DNA of 43,991 nucleotides from Pseudomonas mandelii (GCF_006438925.1 NZ_RCZA01000023.1:1-43991), one strand, 5' to 3'; positions 23,324-32,300 are shown, counted from the first letter of the stretch. Notes: generated from the letters alone by a model not told the origin. Program-made: numbers and translations.

Positions 23324-23338
23324 TTTCCAAAATGGAAA
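23324..23338. promoter_or_regulatory. LysR-type box TTTCCA-AAA-TGGAAA
   Basis: A perfect palindrome of 15 bases with six-base arms, the length and symmetry of a T-N11-A LysR site. It is 16 bases upstream of the LysR start and 86 bases upstream of the CoA-transferase start on the other strand. Confidence 0.6.
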
Positions 23339-23354
23339 ACCTTGGATCCCCTTG

Positions 23355-24257
23355 ATGATTAATCCCCTGCATTTCGATCTGCTGTCCTTACGCCTGCTGA
23401 TCTTCGCCGCCGAATCCGGCAACCTGACCCGTGCCGCCGAAAAGGCCAACATGACGGTCTCGGCGGCCAGCAAACGTCTGGCCGAGCTGGAGCGAACGAC
23501 CCAGTGCCCACTGTTCGTGCGCTTGCCAAGGGGGCTCGAATTGACCGCGGCGGGACAAGGGATCGTTGAACACGCCAGAACGATTCTGGAAGGCGTGAAC
23601 CGGATGGCGTGCGACGCCAGTGATTACGCGGTCGGTGTGCGCGGGCATGTGCGGTTGTTCGCCAACACGTCCGCCGTCGTCCAGTTCCTGCCGGATGACC
23701 TCGCGTCGTTCCTGCGGGCAAACCCGAACGTGCGTATCGGACTGGAAGAAGCACTCAGTGAACCGATTATTCAAGCCGTGGAAAACGGGCGTGCCGACAT
23801 CGGCATTTTTGCCGATAACGTACCGGCTGAGGGTCTGTACAAACTGCCCTACCGTGATGACCGACTCGTGCTACTTGTGCCCGTCGGCCATGAACTGGCC
23901 AATGAACGCCGCGTTTCCTTTGCCGATACGCTTGGCTTTGATTATGTGGGGCTCAACCAAGGCAGCTCGTTGCTGCGCAGAATCACCGATGCCGCCGTCA
24001 GTGCGGGCAAGATCCTCAAAGTCCGGATCCAGGTCAGCAGCTTCGACGGCATCTGTCGCATGATCGAAGCAGGCTTGGGTATCGGGATTTTGCCGCTGTC
24101 ATCCGTGCGTGCCGAACTGCTCGGTACCCGCCTGATGGCTGTCGACTTGAGTGATGACTGGGCTCATCGCACCTTGTTCGTAGGGGTTGCGAGTCAAACG
24201 CAACTTGCGCCGGAGGCGGCCAAGTTGTTTGAGTATCTGAGCAGCGTGCATGGCTGA
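23355..24257 (+). CDS. LysR-family regulator 1
   Basis: A 300-residue LysR protein. The helix-turn-helix is LRLLIFAAESGNLTRAAEKA, then NMTVSAASKRLAELE. The ligand domain follows with VRLFANTSAVVQFLPDDLAS, GRADIGIFADNV, DDRLVLLVPVGHEL and the late segment GICRMIEAGLGIGILPLSS. ATG 23355 was taken because the upstream in-frame part from 23265 covers the intergenic palindromes and shows no similarity. It is divergent from the CaiB-lyase-VOC-dehydrogenase-DctA set and very likely controls it. The effector is probably a pathway acid or CoA ester, which is an inference from gene order. Confidence 0.9.
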   Translation: MINPLHFDLLSLRLLIFAAESGNLTRAAEKANMTVSAASKRLAELERTTQCPLFVRLPRGLELTAAGQGIVEHARTILEGVNRMACDASDYAVGVRGHVRLFANTSAVVQFLPDDLASFLRANPNVRIGLEEALSEPIIQAVENGRADIGIFADNVPAEGLYKLPYRDDRLVLLVPVGHELANERRVSFADTLGFDYVGLNQGSSLLRRITDAAVSAGKILKVRIQVSSFDGICRMIEAGLGIGILPLSSVRAELLGTRLMAVDLSDDWAHRTLFVGVASQTQLAPEAAKLFEYLSSVHG

Positions 24258-24285
24258 CCCTGTCGCTGGTTCAGCGCTGTTCTTT

Positions 24286-25446
24286 TCACACCAGCCGAAT
24301 GAGCAGCATGACCAAAAGCACATTCAATACGGCCAGCGAACTCAGGCCCGCAAGCACACCGCCAGCCCCCCAGGTCTGTAAAAGGTAACCGCCCGCGAGA
24401 GGGGTCAAGGCCTGGCCGATGAGCGAAGGCCGAGCCATGCGCCCCATCAGCAAAACATAATGGGTGGGCGACATCAGGGCCAGCGGCAGTAGTCCTCGAA
24501 CGATCGCCCGCAAACCATTACCCGCGCCGTAGATCACCAGCCCCAGCGCGGTCATTGCCGGCGCGATGGTCACCAACAGCAGACCGATTGCCACGAATAC
24601 CACGGAGATCAACGTCGTCCAGATCGGGTGTCGCTTTCGCGAAAACACCTGTAGAACACGTGAACCTACCTGGCTCGGCCCCAGTAAAGCGCTCAGCCCG
24701 ATGGCGGCTGCAAGCGAGTAGCCCTGCCCCTGCAACAATGAAATCAGCTGGACAGACATCGCCGTCATGATCACTGCACCCAGCGCAAAAATCAGCGTGA
24801 GCAGCAGGTAGATCCGCCGATCGATTGAGAGGCTTTCATCACTCATGGCATGGCTTTTTGCGAGTGGCTCCGCGCCCCGCGCCAGCACCCAGAGATAAAG
24901 CGGTGCCACGGCAATGACCAATAACACCCCATAAGCCACGCACGTCATGCGCCAGCCAACGTGCTCGATGACCAGCGCAACCGCAGGCCACGACAGTGTT
25001 GTCGCAAACCCTGAAATAAGCGTGATCCCGGTTATCGCACTGCCCGCCCGCTCCCCGTACAGAGAACCCAAAGCGGCGAATAGTGCTTCATACAGCCCCA
25101 GCGCCATACCGACGCCAATCACTGCCCAAGACAAAAGAAACATCGACAACGAGGTCGAACTGGCCATCAGAAACAACCCGATGGCGACGCCCAGGCCGCT
25201 ACTGGCCAGGATGGGGCGGCCGCCGTAGCGGGCGATAAGCCGGCTGGTCAATGGCGCCAGCACCGCGGAAACCAGAATGCTCAGCGACAGCGCGCCATAC
25301 ACCCATTGGCTGGCCCAACCGGTCTCTCTCATGATCGGATCGGCCATGACGGCCATGAGGAAGAACGAACCTCCCCAGACCAGAACTTGCAGCATCCCCA
25401 ATATAAAAATGCCGAATACGCCAGGCAGTCGCGTTTGATGGTTCAA
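24286..25446 (-). CDS. MFS transporter (start uncertain)
   Basis: A 12-segment major-facilitator protein with LPGVFGIFILGMLQVLVWGG, WVYGALSLSILVSAVLAPLT, SRLIARYGGRPILASSGLG and a second-half counterpart YSLAAAIGLSALLGPSQVGS. The frame is open as far as 25692, but that upstream part runs into the LysR gene ending at 25532. No ATG with a ribosome-binding site is seen before the first membrane segment. A TTG at 25446 (NHQTRLPG) gives 386 residues, normal for the family; a GTG near 25505 is also possible. It follows the LysR gene on the same strand and converges with LysR 1. Substrate unknown. Confidence 0.75.
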   Translation of the reverse strand: MNHQTRLPGVFGIFILGMLQVLVWGGSFFLMAVMADPIMRETGWASQWVYGALSLSILVSAVLAPLTSRLIARYGGRPILASSGLGVAIGLFLMASSTSLSMFLLSWAVIGVGMALGLYEALFAALGSLYGERAGSAITGITLISGFATTLSWPAVALVIEHVGWRMTCVAYGVLLVIAVAPLYLWVLARGAEPLAKSHAMSDESLSIDRRIYLLLTLIFALGAVIMTAMSVQLISLLQGQGYSLAAAIGLSALLGPSQVGSRVLQVFSRKRHPIWTTLISVVFVAIGLLLVTIAPAMTALGLVIYGAGNGLRAIVRGLLPLALMSPTHYVLLMGRMARPSLIGQALTPLAGGYLLQTWGAGGVLAGLSSLAVLNVLLVMLLIRLV

Positions 25447-25531
25447 GGCAATGTCATCAGTGGTGAGAAAAGGCGGATGGGCGGCTAGTGCACAGGGGCG
25501 GGGCACACGGGCTAACAGATAGGCCGTTGGC

Positions 25532-26455
25532 TCAAAGCATGTGTCCGGCCCAGATCTTGCGATTAACCAGATCAGCGGCAATCTCGATGAACGCATCACC
25601 GACAAATTTAGCGGCCGGACTGACACGCCTGTCGGCAGGAAAAACCTGAACCAGTTTGCGCATGGGAACGGGGTCGACCAAGGGTGCGGCACTGAGCACG
25701 CCAGCTTCGATTTGCGCGTAAATCGATGCCAAAGGCAAAGCGGTCAAACCGAAGCCATTGCAGACCAAGGCAATCATCGCGCCGAAGGAGTCGGCTTCAA
25801 CGCTGGTCTTGAGCTTGATCCCGACTTCACGCGCACAATCATCCAGAATCACGCGAAGGCTATGTCGAGCGCTTGGCAATACCAATTGCTGCTCAGCCAA
25901 AGACTCGAATGACACCGGCGTATCAAGACGCAAGTTGGCGCTGGCGGGGCCGACCAACAGCAGATTTTCCATCATCACCGGCACGATACGCAGCGTATGC
26001 AGGGGTTGGGGATCGTAAGAAATCGCCAGTTCCAATTCGCCACGCTGAACCCAATCCAGCAGATATCCGCTGAAGGCCGAGGAAAACCTGACAGCAAGAT
26101 TCGGATGCGCTTCTTTGATCTTGCGCACCAGTGGGACGGTGACAATTTCCGCTACCGTCGGCGTTGTACCGATGACGACCGTTCCCCGAAAGGAAGTCTT
26201 CCCGCCCACTACCGAACTTCGAATGGACTCCATTTCTTCCATGATTCGGGTGGCATGCGCCAGCACTTCGCGGCCGGCATCGGTAATCTCCATGCCTCGC
26301 CCATGTCGATCAAACAGGTAGGTGCCAAGCTCTTTTTCCAACAATCGAATTTGTCGGCTAAGTGCCGGTTGTGCGATGTGTAGCCGGTCGGAGGCCTTAC
26401 TGAGACTGCCCAGCTCGGCCACATGAATCAGGGTTTTGAGTTGAACGACATCCAT
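25532..26455 (-). CDS. LysR-family regulator 2
   Basis: A 307-residue LysR protein: MDVVQLKTLIHVAELGSLSK, ASDRLHIAQPALSRQIRLLE, then the dimer helix with FDRHGRGMEITDAGREVLAH. The ligand domain has VVIGTTPTVAEIVTVPLV, GELELAISYDP and GFGLTALPLASI. I chose ATG 26455 as the normal LysR start; an ATG at 26473 is possible. The subtype resembles the NAC/Cbl-like LysR proteins seen next to aromatic or carboxylate genes. It precedes the MFS gene at 24286 on the same strand and faces the KgtP-like carrier at 26971 across a 515-base gap. Either transporter could be its target. Confidence 0.88.
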   Translation of the reverse strand: MDVVQLKTLIHVAELGSLSKASDRLHIAQPALSRQIRLLEKELGTYLFDRHGRGMEITDAGREVLAHATRIMEEMESIRSSVVGGKTSFRGTVVIGTTPTVAEIVTVPLVRKIKEAHPNLAVRFSSAFSGYLLDWVQRGELELAISYDPQPLHTLRIVPVMMENLLLVGPASANLRLDTPVSFESLAEQQLVLPSARHSLRVILDDCAREVGIKLKTSVEADSFGAMIALVCNGFGLTALPLASIYAQIEAGVLSAAPLVDPVPMRKLVQVFPADRRVSPAAKFVGDAFIEIAADLVNRKIWAGHML

Positions 26456-26970
26456 TACCAGGCCAGTCAGCATCGGGCTCGGCGCGATATGCGTCGAAAG
26501 TGCTGTGAGTGTAATCGCATTTGCGCACCTTGGAATGCCCCGCAAACCGCGCGTCGCGAGGCCTGAAGACTTTCGCGCCGGCTGTAGGCCCCGGCCCGCC
26601 GGGGCTGCACGCCAAGCTATAGAATTTAGGTATATCAGTTAGGCCCGCCTGACGGCTTATTACCCTCCTGACTCTGCGGTAGCGTGCAATCAACGTCGGC
26701 GCCAAAGAGCGCTCGACTCACTACAAGAATAAGATTCGAGGGCTCGCGCCATGATGTTCAATGCTTCGTCTTACCTGACCTGTCCGATGTTCCCGGGCCA
26801 CGTACAACTTGCCACGCTCGTGCATCCTCCCTCCCCCTCCCCTTCAGAAAACCCGGCCGTGATCGGGTTCACACCTCTTCGTTAAGCCCAACAACCCATC
26901 GAGCCATTCACGTCGGACACGCATCAGCGTGCTCCTCGTGTCGCCTCGCCTTGAAGAAAGGGTGAATAAC
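26456..26970. other. Long intergenic stretch between LysR 2 and the KgtP-like gene
   Basis: No gene is supported. It contains a perfect inverted repeat GCCCCGGC (26588-26595), CC, GCCGGGGC (26598-26605), and an AT-rich patch near 26618-26640. The leader before the KgtP-like start is pyrimidine-rich (26826-26846). A promoter for the carrier is expected here, but no clear -35/-10 pair was found. Confidence 0.5.
26588..26605. repeat. GC-rich perfect inverted repeat
   Basis: GCCCCGGC-CC-GCCGGGGC, eight-base arms with a two-base centre. It lies about 130 bases upstream of the LysR 2 start and 366 bases upstream of the KgtP-like start. It has no T-run on either side. It may be a REP-like or protein-binding element. 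Confidence 0.5.
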
Positions 26971-28347
26971 ATGTCCGCATCAATCACAGACGCCAAAGAC
27001 CACGTGGCCGAAGTCGCTCCGATGGGAGCGCCGAACCGAGTCAAAGCCATCATGGGTGCCTGTTCGGGCAATCTGGTGGAGTGGTACGACTTTTTCATTT
27101 ACGCCTACACCGCCATCTACTTTGCCGCTTCGTTTTTCCCCAAGGGGGACACTACTAGCCAGCTACTGGCGACCGCAGGCGTCTTCGCCGTCGGCTTTTT
27201 CATGCGCCCGCTCGGCGGCTGGATATTCGGCTGGATCGCTGACACTCGCGGCCGCAAGGTCTCGATGATTATCTCGGTGTTCATGATGTGCGCCGGCTCG
27301 CTGCTGATCGCCGTCATGCCCACCTACGCAACCATAGGGGTCGCGGCACCGATTCTGCTCGTGGTTGCCAGGCTGATTCAGGGCCTGTCCGTCGGTGCGG
27401 AATACGGCACCGGCGCAACCTACATCAGCGAAATCGCGACACCGGGCCGTCGCTGTTTCTATGGATCGTTTCAGTACTTCACCATCATTGCCGGTCAACT
27501 GTTGGCTTTGATGACCGTGGTCATTCTCCAGCAAACCCTGACGGGTGATGAGTTGCGCGAATGGGGCTGGAGGATTCCGTTCTTCATCGGCGCCTTGAGT
27601 TCGATCGTGGTGGTGTATCTGCGGCGCGCCATGCATGAAACCGCCACCAAGAAAGACATGAACCGCAAAGACGCCGGCTCTCTGCGCGGTATGTTCAAAC
27701 ACAAGCGGGCCGTTGCCCTGGTGGTGGCGTTCACCATCGGCGGTTCGCTGTATTTCTATACCTTCACCACCTACATGCAGAAGTTTCTGGTGATCTCCGC
27801 CGGTTTCAGCCCGGAAACGGTCAGCTTCATCATGACGGCGGCCCTGGTCGGCTTCATGCTCTGCCAGCCACTGTTTGGCTTGCTCGCTGACCGTATCGGG
27901 ATCAAGACGCACATGCTGATGTTTTCCGGGTTGGCCATGGTGCTGGTGATCCCCCTGCTCTACTCGCTGCAGTCGGTCAGCAACCCGTTTACGGCATTCC
28001 TGCTGGTGTTTGGCGGCCTGGTCATTGCGTCGCTCTACACCCCGGTTGCCGGTATTGTCAAAGCTGAACTGTTCCCGCCTGCGGTGCGTGCGCTGGGCGT
28101 GGGCTTTCCGTACGCCGTCGGCAACGCGGCATTCGGTGGCACTGCCGAGTACGTGGCCTTGTCACTCCGATCACAAGGCATCGAGGAGTACTTTTTCTTC
28201 TACGTCGCGGCGGTAGTGACCATCACCTTCATCGCTGCGATGTTGATGCCGAACCTGTCTCGCTATGGGTACATCAGCGGTTCCGGTGAGATCGAAGAGC
28301 GCACCGGGCTCAAGGGTTGTTCAAAACCGAGCGCTGCCAGAGTCTGA
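26971..28347 (+). CDS. MFS transporter, metabolite:H+ symporter (KgtP-like) type
   Basis: A 458-residue carrier. ACSGNLVEWYDFFIYAYTAI is the hallmark of the metabolite:H+ symporter group (KgtP, ProP, ShiA). FMRPLGGWIFGWIADTRGRK is the loop 2-3 motif, and LIQGLSVGAEYGTGATYISE is typical for the group. ATG 26971 was chosen (MSASITDAK) with GAAAGGG upstream. It probably takes up a dicarboxylic or 2-oxo acid with protons. It ends at a strong terminator at 28370 and stands between the two catabolic clusters. The exact substrate is not known. Confidence 0.9.
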   Translation: MSASITDAKDHVAEVAPMGAPNRVKAIMGACSGNLVEWYDFFIYAYTAIYFAASFFPKGDTTSQLLATAGVFAVGFFMRPLGGWIFGWIADTRGRKVSMIISVFMMCAGSLLIAVMPTYATIGVAAPILLVVARLIQGLSVGAEYGTGATYISEIATPGRRCFYGSFQYFTIIAGQLLALMTVVILQQTLTGDELREWGWRIPFFIGALSSIVVVYLRRAMHETATKKDMNRKDAGSLRGMFKHKRAVALVVAFTIGGSLYFYTFTTYMQKFLVISAGFSPETVSFIMTAALVGFMLCQPLFGLLADRIGIKTHMLMFSGLAMVLVIPLLYSLQSVSNPFTAFLLVFGGLVIASLYTPVAGIVKAELFPPAVRALGVGFPYAVGNAAFGGTAEYVALSLRSQGIEEYFFFYVAAVVTITFIAAMLMPNLSRYGYISGSGEIEERTGLKGCSKPSAARV

Positions 28348-28369
28348 CCATTACAACGGCACGATTAAG

Positions 28370-28392
28370 AAGGGCCCGTTGGGCCCTTTTTG
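28370..28392 (+). terminator. Rho-independent terminator after the KgtP-like gene
   Basis: AAGGGCCC (28370-28377), GTT loop, GGGCCCTT (28381-28388), followed by further T residues. It is 22 bases after the stop codon and, because the stem starts with A residues, may also serve the hydrolase relic coming from the other side. Confidence 0.9.
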
Positions 28393-28394
28393 CA

Positions 28395-29208
28395 TCATTG
28401 CGCAGTGCTTTTCTGAAAGTCGGCGATTTGCAGCCACATCACAATCGGGTTGGAGTACATCGGGAAGTGCCCGCACGTAGGAATTTGCGCCAACCGCACA
28501 CCTTCGGCCTGAATATGCGGCAGATAGGACAGTGACGCGTTCTGCTCGCCGTACATGAACATGCGCGGGCATTTCAATCCGAGGAACTTGCCCATCAAGT
28601 CGGCGTTATCGGAGAGATCGACCATCGACTGGAATATCCCTCGCACCGCACCGGCACGCACCTTGTGCTTCAAACTCGCGGCATAGAGAGCACTGGCATA
28701 GGCTGGCGCATGCCGCGTGCGCTCTATGAAGGCGGCAAAAAATGCTTCGCCATCCGCGGCAGGATAGTCGACCACCTAACGACTGAGGAAGCAGTCTTCC
28801 GGGGCGATATTGCCCTCGATATCGACGAAGCTGAGCACTCTGTTCGGGAACTGATAAGCGAGCACCAATGCGGTCAGTCCGCCCATGGAGTGACCGACCA
28901 AATGAAAGCGCTCAATGCCAAAGTGCTCGAGCACCTGCAGTGCCGTCCTCATCAAAAATTCAATGGAGATTTTGGAAAGGTCACTGCACTGGCTTTCCCC
29001 GCAACCTGGCGCATCGTAGGCGACGAAAGGATGCCCGGCGAATGCGGCTCGCTGCACGATGTCGGCATAGTCTTCCTGGTCGAGCCAAAACCATGCAAGA
29101 ACACGATGGGCGCCAGGGTTCCAGCGCGGTGAATGGCGGGATGTCCAGTTGGACACCCTCCACTATTAGAGGGAGTTGCGTTTGAATGAAGGGCTCTTGC
29201 GAGGACAC
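28395..29208 (-). pseudogene. Alpha/beta hydrolase with two frameshifts and a nonsense codon
   Basis: Starts at GTG 29208 behind GGAG (SSQEPFIQTQLPLIVEG) and codes for an alpha/beta hydrolase. After about 29120 the frame moves to PIVFLHGFGST, and near 29082 it moves again to EDYADIVQRAAF. The nucleophile elbow FHLVGHSMGGLTAL is intact in the third frame. An amber TAG at 28776-28778 follows EDCFLSR, and the same frame then continues with VVDYPAADGEAFFAAF to the end, including the final His in PTCGHFPMYSN. Three lesions in one gene make it a true pseudogene. It probably belonged with the divergent RraA operon. Confidence 0.9.
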
Positions 29209-29314
29209 GAGGGTGACTCCTTGAACGAATGGATTGCCGCATGGCGCACAATTTCAAGGGTATCGCGCCTACTGTAAATGACTGATTGGGGAGCGCTTTG
29301 ATACGTCAAACCTA

Positions 29315-30208
29315 TCAGGACTGGGTTCGAAACCGAGCGACCAACTCTTCCACCAGCGGATTGGCCCTGTCCGTATTCCAGGCCACGGCGGTAGTCACGA
29401 CATTCAGTGGTTTGCTCAGCGGTCGTAACACCACATTATCGGGTGCGAGTTTTTTCAGTGAGGCTGGGACCAGGGCGATGCCTTGCCCATAGCTGACAAA
29501 CGCGATTTGGGAAGCCACAGAGCGCACTTCATGCAGCACTCGAGGGGAAAAGCCGCTTGCCCGACAGGTCGCGATCAGGTTGTCGAAGTAGACCGGGCTG
29601 ACCTTTCGGGAAAACATCACCAAGGACTCGTTGGACAAACTGGACAGGCTGATTCGCTTGCGCGAAGCCAGCGGATGATCAATGGGCAAGGCCACGACCA
29701 GCCGATCCTCGGTTAACGGTAACGACTTGATCGAGGTCCCGAGGTCACCGTCCAGCCGGGCGAAAGCCAGGTCGATGTCTCCGGCCTCTAGCGCAGGAAC
29801 CGCTTCGACGCTGTCGATCTCCCGTACAGAAACAGTGAGATGCGGGTAATCGCTCTTCAGTTGCTCGATCAAGCGCGGCAACACATCAAACATGGCCGTG
29901 GAAATTGCGCCAATGGTCAACATCCCTGACTGCCCCGCCACCGCCTCTTCCACCGCCAGCTCCAGGCGCTCCAGTTGCTCGGCGAATTTGCGCACCGCTG
30001 GCAGGATCGCCGCACCGACTGGGGTCAGTTTCGCCCCGCGTCGCGAACGGTCGAACAGTTTGACCTTGAGCGCCTGCTCCAGCACCTGGATCTGCTCGCT
30101 CAGGGGTGGCTGGGACATTCCCAGGCGCTTGGCGGCGCGACCAAAATTCTGTTCTTCGGCGACCGCCAGGAACAACCAGAGGTGACGAATCAGGCGGAAA
30201 TTGATCAT
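29315..30208 (-). CDS. LysR-family regulator 3
   Basis: A 297-residue LysR protein (299 if the first ATG at 30214 is used; GGA spacing favours 30208). The helix-turn-helix is LWLFLAVAEEQNFGRAAKRL, then MSQPPLSEQIQVLE, followed by LFDRSRRGAKLTPVG. The ligand domain shows MLTIGAISTAMFDVLPRLI, GDIDLAFARLDG and VSYGQGIALVPASL. The MSQPPLSEQI form is common in CatR/BenM-like regulators of aromatic or dicarboxylate genes. It is divergent from the first RraA gene at 30314, with inverted repeats in the gap, and is the likely regulator of that operon. Confidence 0.9.
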   Translation of the reverse strand: MINFRLIRHLWLFLAVAEEQNFGRAAKRLGMSQPPLSEQIQVLEQALKVKLFDRSRRGAKLTPVGAAILPAVRKFAEQLERLELAVEEAVAGQSGMLTIGAISTAMFDVLPRLIEQLKSDYPHLTVSVREIDSVEAVPALEAGDIDLAFARLDGDLGTSIKSLPLTEDRLVVALPIDHPLASRKRISLSSLSNESLVMFSRKVSPVYFDNLIATCRASGFSPRVLHEVRSVASQIAFVSYGQGIALVPASLKKLAPDNVVLRPLSKPLNVVTTAVAWNTDRANPLVEELVARFRTQS

Positions 30209-30232
30209 GATCATTCCATAGGTTTAACGTAT

Positions 30233-30251
30233 CTAATGTTTCTGTGATTAG
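30233..30251. promoter_or_regulatory. LysR-type box upstream of the RraA operon
   Basis: CTAAT (30233-30237), nine bases, ATTAG (30247-30251), flanked further out by ATAGGT (30218-30223) and ACCTAT (30258-30263), also inverted. The nested symmetry lies in the 105-base gap between LysR 3 and the first RraA gene. Confidence 0.5.
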
Positions 30252-30313
30252 TAATATACCTATCAAACTGCCTCGTTGACACTGGGCGCCTCCGTCACCA
30301 CAGGGGCTCTCCC

Positions 30314-30979
30314 ATGACTAACAAGAGTTTGCTGGATCGCTTGGAGGCGTTGGACACCAACACGGTGTCCGATGCGCTCGATTTCCTCGGCCTGCCGGGT
30401 GCCACCGTGGGGCTGCGCCCGCTGTGGAACTGCCCGAAAATCGTCGGCCGCGCCAGTACGGTCCTGCTCGCCCCAAAATTCGACAGCGCACCCACGGTGC
30501 ACCTGATCACGCCAGTGATTGAACAGATTGCCAGCAACGATCGTGTGTTGGTGATCGCCGGCGGTATCGAAGGTATTTCCTGCTGGGGCGATATCCTCGC
30601 CAACGCCGCGACCGGCAAGCAGGTACGCGGCACAGTGATCGACGGTTTCAGCCGCGACATCGACGGTAGCGAAGCGATTGGCTACCCGGTCTACGGCCGC
30701 GGCGTGACGATGATCAGCGCGCGCAATCGGGTAGTGCAGATCGATGCAGGCGTAACGATCGCCGTGGCCGGTGTCGACGTCCGTGAGGATGACTATTTGA
30801 TCGCCGATACCTGCGGGACGGTGTTTATACCCCAGGCTGAAATCGAGAAGGTACTCGACCTCGGCGAGCGGATCGCCCGCCGTCAGGACGGCATGGTGGA
30901 AGCTGTTCGCAGCGGTCGCTCGGTGGCCGAGGTGATGCATGACACCCAGTTCGAAGCGATCCGCGTGGAGCACGCCTGA
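30314..30979 (+). CDS. RraA/HMG-aldolase-family protein 1
   Basis: A 221-residue RraA-fold protein (4-hydroxy-4-methyl-2-oxoglutarate aldolase / RraA group). LEALDTNTVSDALDFLGLPG is the family start. The metal and substrate site has Asp of SCWGD, twenty residues, then Arg-Asp of GFSRDID, so the D-X20-R-D motif is present. Enzymes with this motif split 4-hydroxy-4-methyl-2-oxoglutarate to two pyruvates or decarboxylate oxaloacetate; which applies is not known. It is the most distant of the five copies in this window. First gene of an operon: its stop shares bases with the ATG of the next gene at 30979. Confidence 0.9.
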   Translation: MTNKSLLDRLEALDTNTVSDALDFLGLPGATVGLRPLWNCPKIVGRASTVLLAPKFDSAPTVHLITPVIEQIASNDRVLVIAGGIEGISCWGDILANAATGKQVRGTVIDGFSRDIDGSEAIGYPVYGRGVTMISARNRVVQIDAGVTIAVAGVDVREDDYLIADTCGTVFIPQAEIEKVLDLGERIARRQDGMVEAVRSGRSVAEVMHDTQFEAIRVEHA

Positions 30980-31656
30980 TGAATCTTGAAGACAAAGCTC
31001 TTGAAAACAAAGCACTGGTCGCCTTGTTTGAAGGTCTGGACACCTCTGGTGTGTCCGATGCAATGGACAAACTCGGGCTGCCCGGCCAATGCCTCGGCGT
31101 GGCGCCACTGGACAATTACAGCCAGGTCGTCGTCGGACCTGCGTTCACCGTGCAGTACGTCTCGGCCAGCGTTCCTCCTGGCACCGTGGGTGATTTCATC
31201 GAAGACGTAGCGCCGGGCGACGTGGTGGTTATCGACAACGGCGGCCGCACCGACTGCACCGTATGGGGCGACATCATGACCCAATACGCCGGCACTCGGC
31301 AGATCGCCGCCACCGTCATCGATGGCGTATGCAGGGATGTCAACAAAGCACTGGGCGACGGTTACCCGATCTTCAGCAAGGGCCGCTTCATGCGCACCGG
31401 CAAAGACCGCGTGCAAGTTCAATCGGTCAACCAGCCGGTGTCCATCGGCACGGCGCGGGTCTGCTCCCGCGACATCGTCGTCGCCGACGCCAACGGTGTG
31501 GTGATCGTCCCACGAGCCCGCGCCCGTGAAGTCGCGACGGTTGCCCGTCAGATCGAATCGGTCGAAGCCGACATTCGCGCCCGGATCGCTCAAGGCAAAT
31601 CCCTAAAAGAAGCCCGGGCCGCATTGGGCTACCACAGCCTGCAGAGGAAAGTCTGA
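30979..31656 (+). CDS. RraA/HMG-aldolase-family protein 2
   Basis: A 225-residue RraA-fold protein. LFEGLDTSGVSDAMDKLGLP, GPAFTVQYVSA, PGDVVVIDNGGRTDC, then the site TVWGD, twenty residues, and VCRDV, giving D-X20-R-D. DANGVVIVP and the C-terminal KSLKEARAALGYHSLQRK follow. It is a close paralogue of the protein at 36935-37597 over its whole length, including this tail, although an MFS gene and others lie between. Its ATG overlaps the stop of protein 1 and its stop overlaps the ATG of protein 3, so translation is coupled. Likely a pyruvate-type aldolase or decarboxylase. Confidence 0.92.
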   Translation: MNLEDKALENKALVALFEGLDTSGVSDAMDKLGLPGQCLGVAPLDNYSQVVVGPAFTVQYVSASVPPGTVGDFIEDVAPGDVVVIDNGGRTDCTVWGDIMTQYAGTRQIAATVIDGVCRDVNKALGDGYPIFSKGRFMRTGKDRVQVQSVNQPVSIGTARVCSRDIVVADANGVVIVPRARAREVATVARQIESVEADIRARIAQGKSLKEARAALGYHSLQRKV

Positions 31657-32300
31657 TGAGCCAGTCCACACTCCCACTCCCCCTAAACTTCCCAGAGCGG
31701 GCAAAAGTACTTGGCAGCTCGACATTGTATGAGGCTTCCCATCTGCCTTGCGCCGTCGACAGTGCCATCCGCCCGATGTGGGACGGTGCATTTATCGCTG
31801 GCCCCGCTTACCCCCTGGAGTGCGCGCCGGGCGACAATTTGGCTCTGCACCTGGCCATGGAGCGTGTGCCGCGTGGCAGCGTGCTGGTCGTGGGTACGGG
31901 AAGCTTCATTGCCGGTTACTGGGGCGAGGTGCTCACCGTGGCGGCCGAAGCGGCGGGCGTCGTCGGCCTGGTCATCGATGGCGGCGTACGCGATATCGCC
32001 GCCATGAAGAAACGTCAGTTCCCGGTATTTGCCCGTGGCATCTCGGTAAAAGGCACCGTCAAGGCCAGTGCACCCTCGGTGGGTCAACCATTCAATTTCA
32101 ACGGTGCTTTCGTGGCCCCGGGCGATCTGGTGGTGGCCGACGACGACGGTGTGATCATCATTCCCAAAGCCGATGCGGCACGTACCCTGGCCGAAGGCGA
32201 AGCACGCGCGAACAAAGAAGCGCAGATGATGCAGGCGTTGACCGAAGGCCGCTCGACCCTGGAACTGATGAACCTGACTGAGTGGAGAACCCGCGCATGA
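31656..32300 (+). CDS. RraA/HMG-aldolase-family protein 3 (Glu variant)
   Basis: A 214-residue RraA-fold protein: LGSSTLYEASHLPCAVDSAI, then PRGSVLVVGTGSFIAGYWGE, twenty residues, VRDIAAMKKRQFPVFARG, and VADDDGVIIIP. The first acid of the motif is Glu (E-X20-R-D), unlike proteins 1, 2 and 5. The N-terminal segment also lacks the common VSDALDKLG pattern, so this copy is a separate subtype. It may have another substrate or form mixed trimers with its neighbours; both ideas are inferences. It overlaps protein 2 at its start, and its stop lies four bases inside the aminotransferase start region (32297). Confidence 0.88.
   Translation: MSQSTLPLPLNFPERAKVLGSSTLYEASHLPCAVDSAIRPMWDGAFIAGPAYPLECAPGDNLALHLAMERVPRGSVLVVGTGSFIAGYWGEVLTVAAEAAGVVGLVIDGGVRDIAAMKKRQFPVFARGISVKGTVKASAPSVGQPFNFNGAFVAPGDLVVADDDGVIIIPKADAARTLAEGEARANKEAQMMQALTEGRSTLELMNLTEWRTRA

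Noticed and set aside
26627..30262. Nine-base word TAGGTATAT upstream of the KgtP-like gene (26627-26635), found inverted upstream of RraA 1 (30254-30262)
   Set aside because: Too short and AT-rich to support a shared regulator without a genome-wide motif search.
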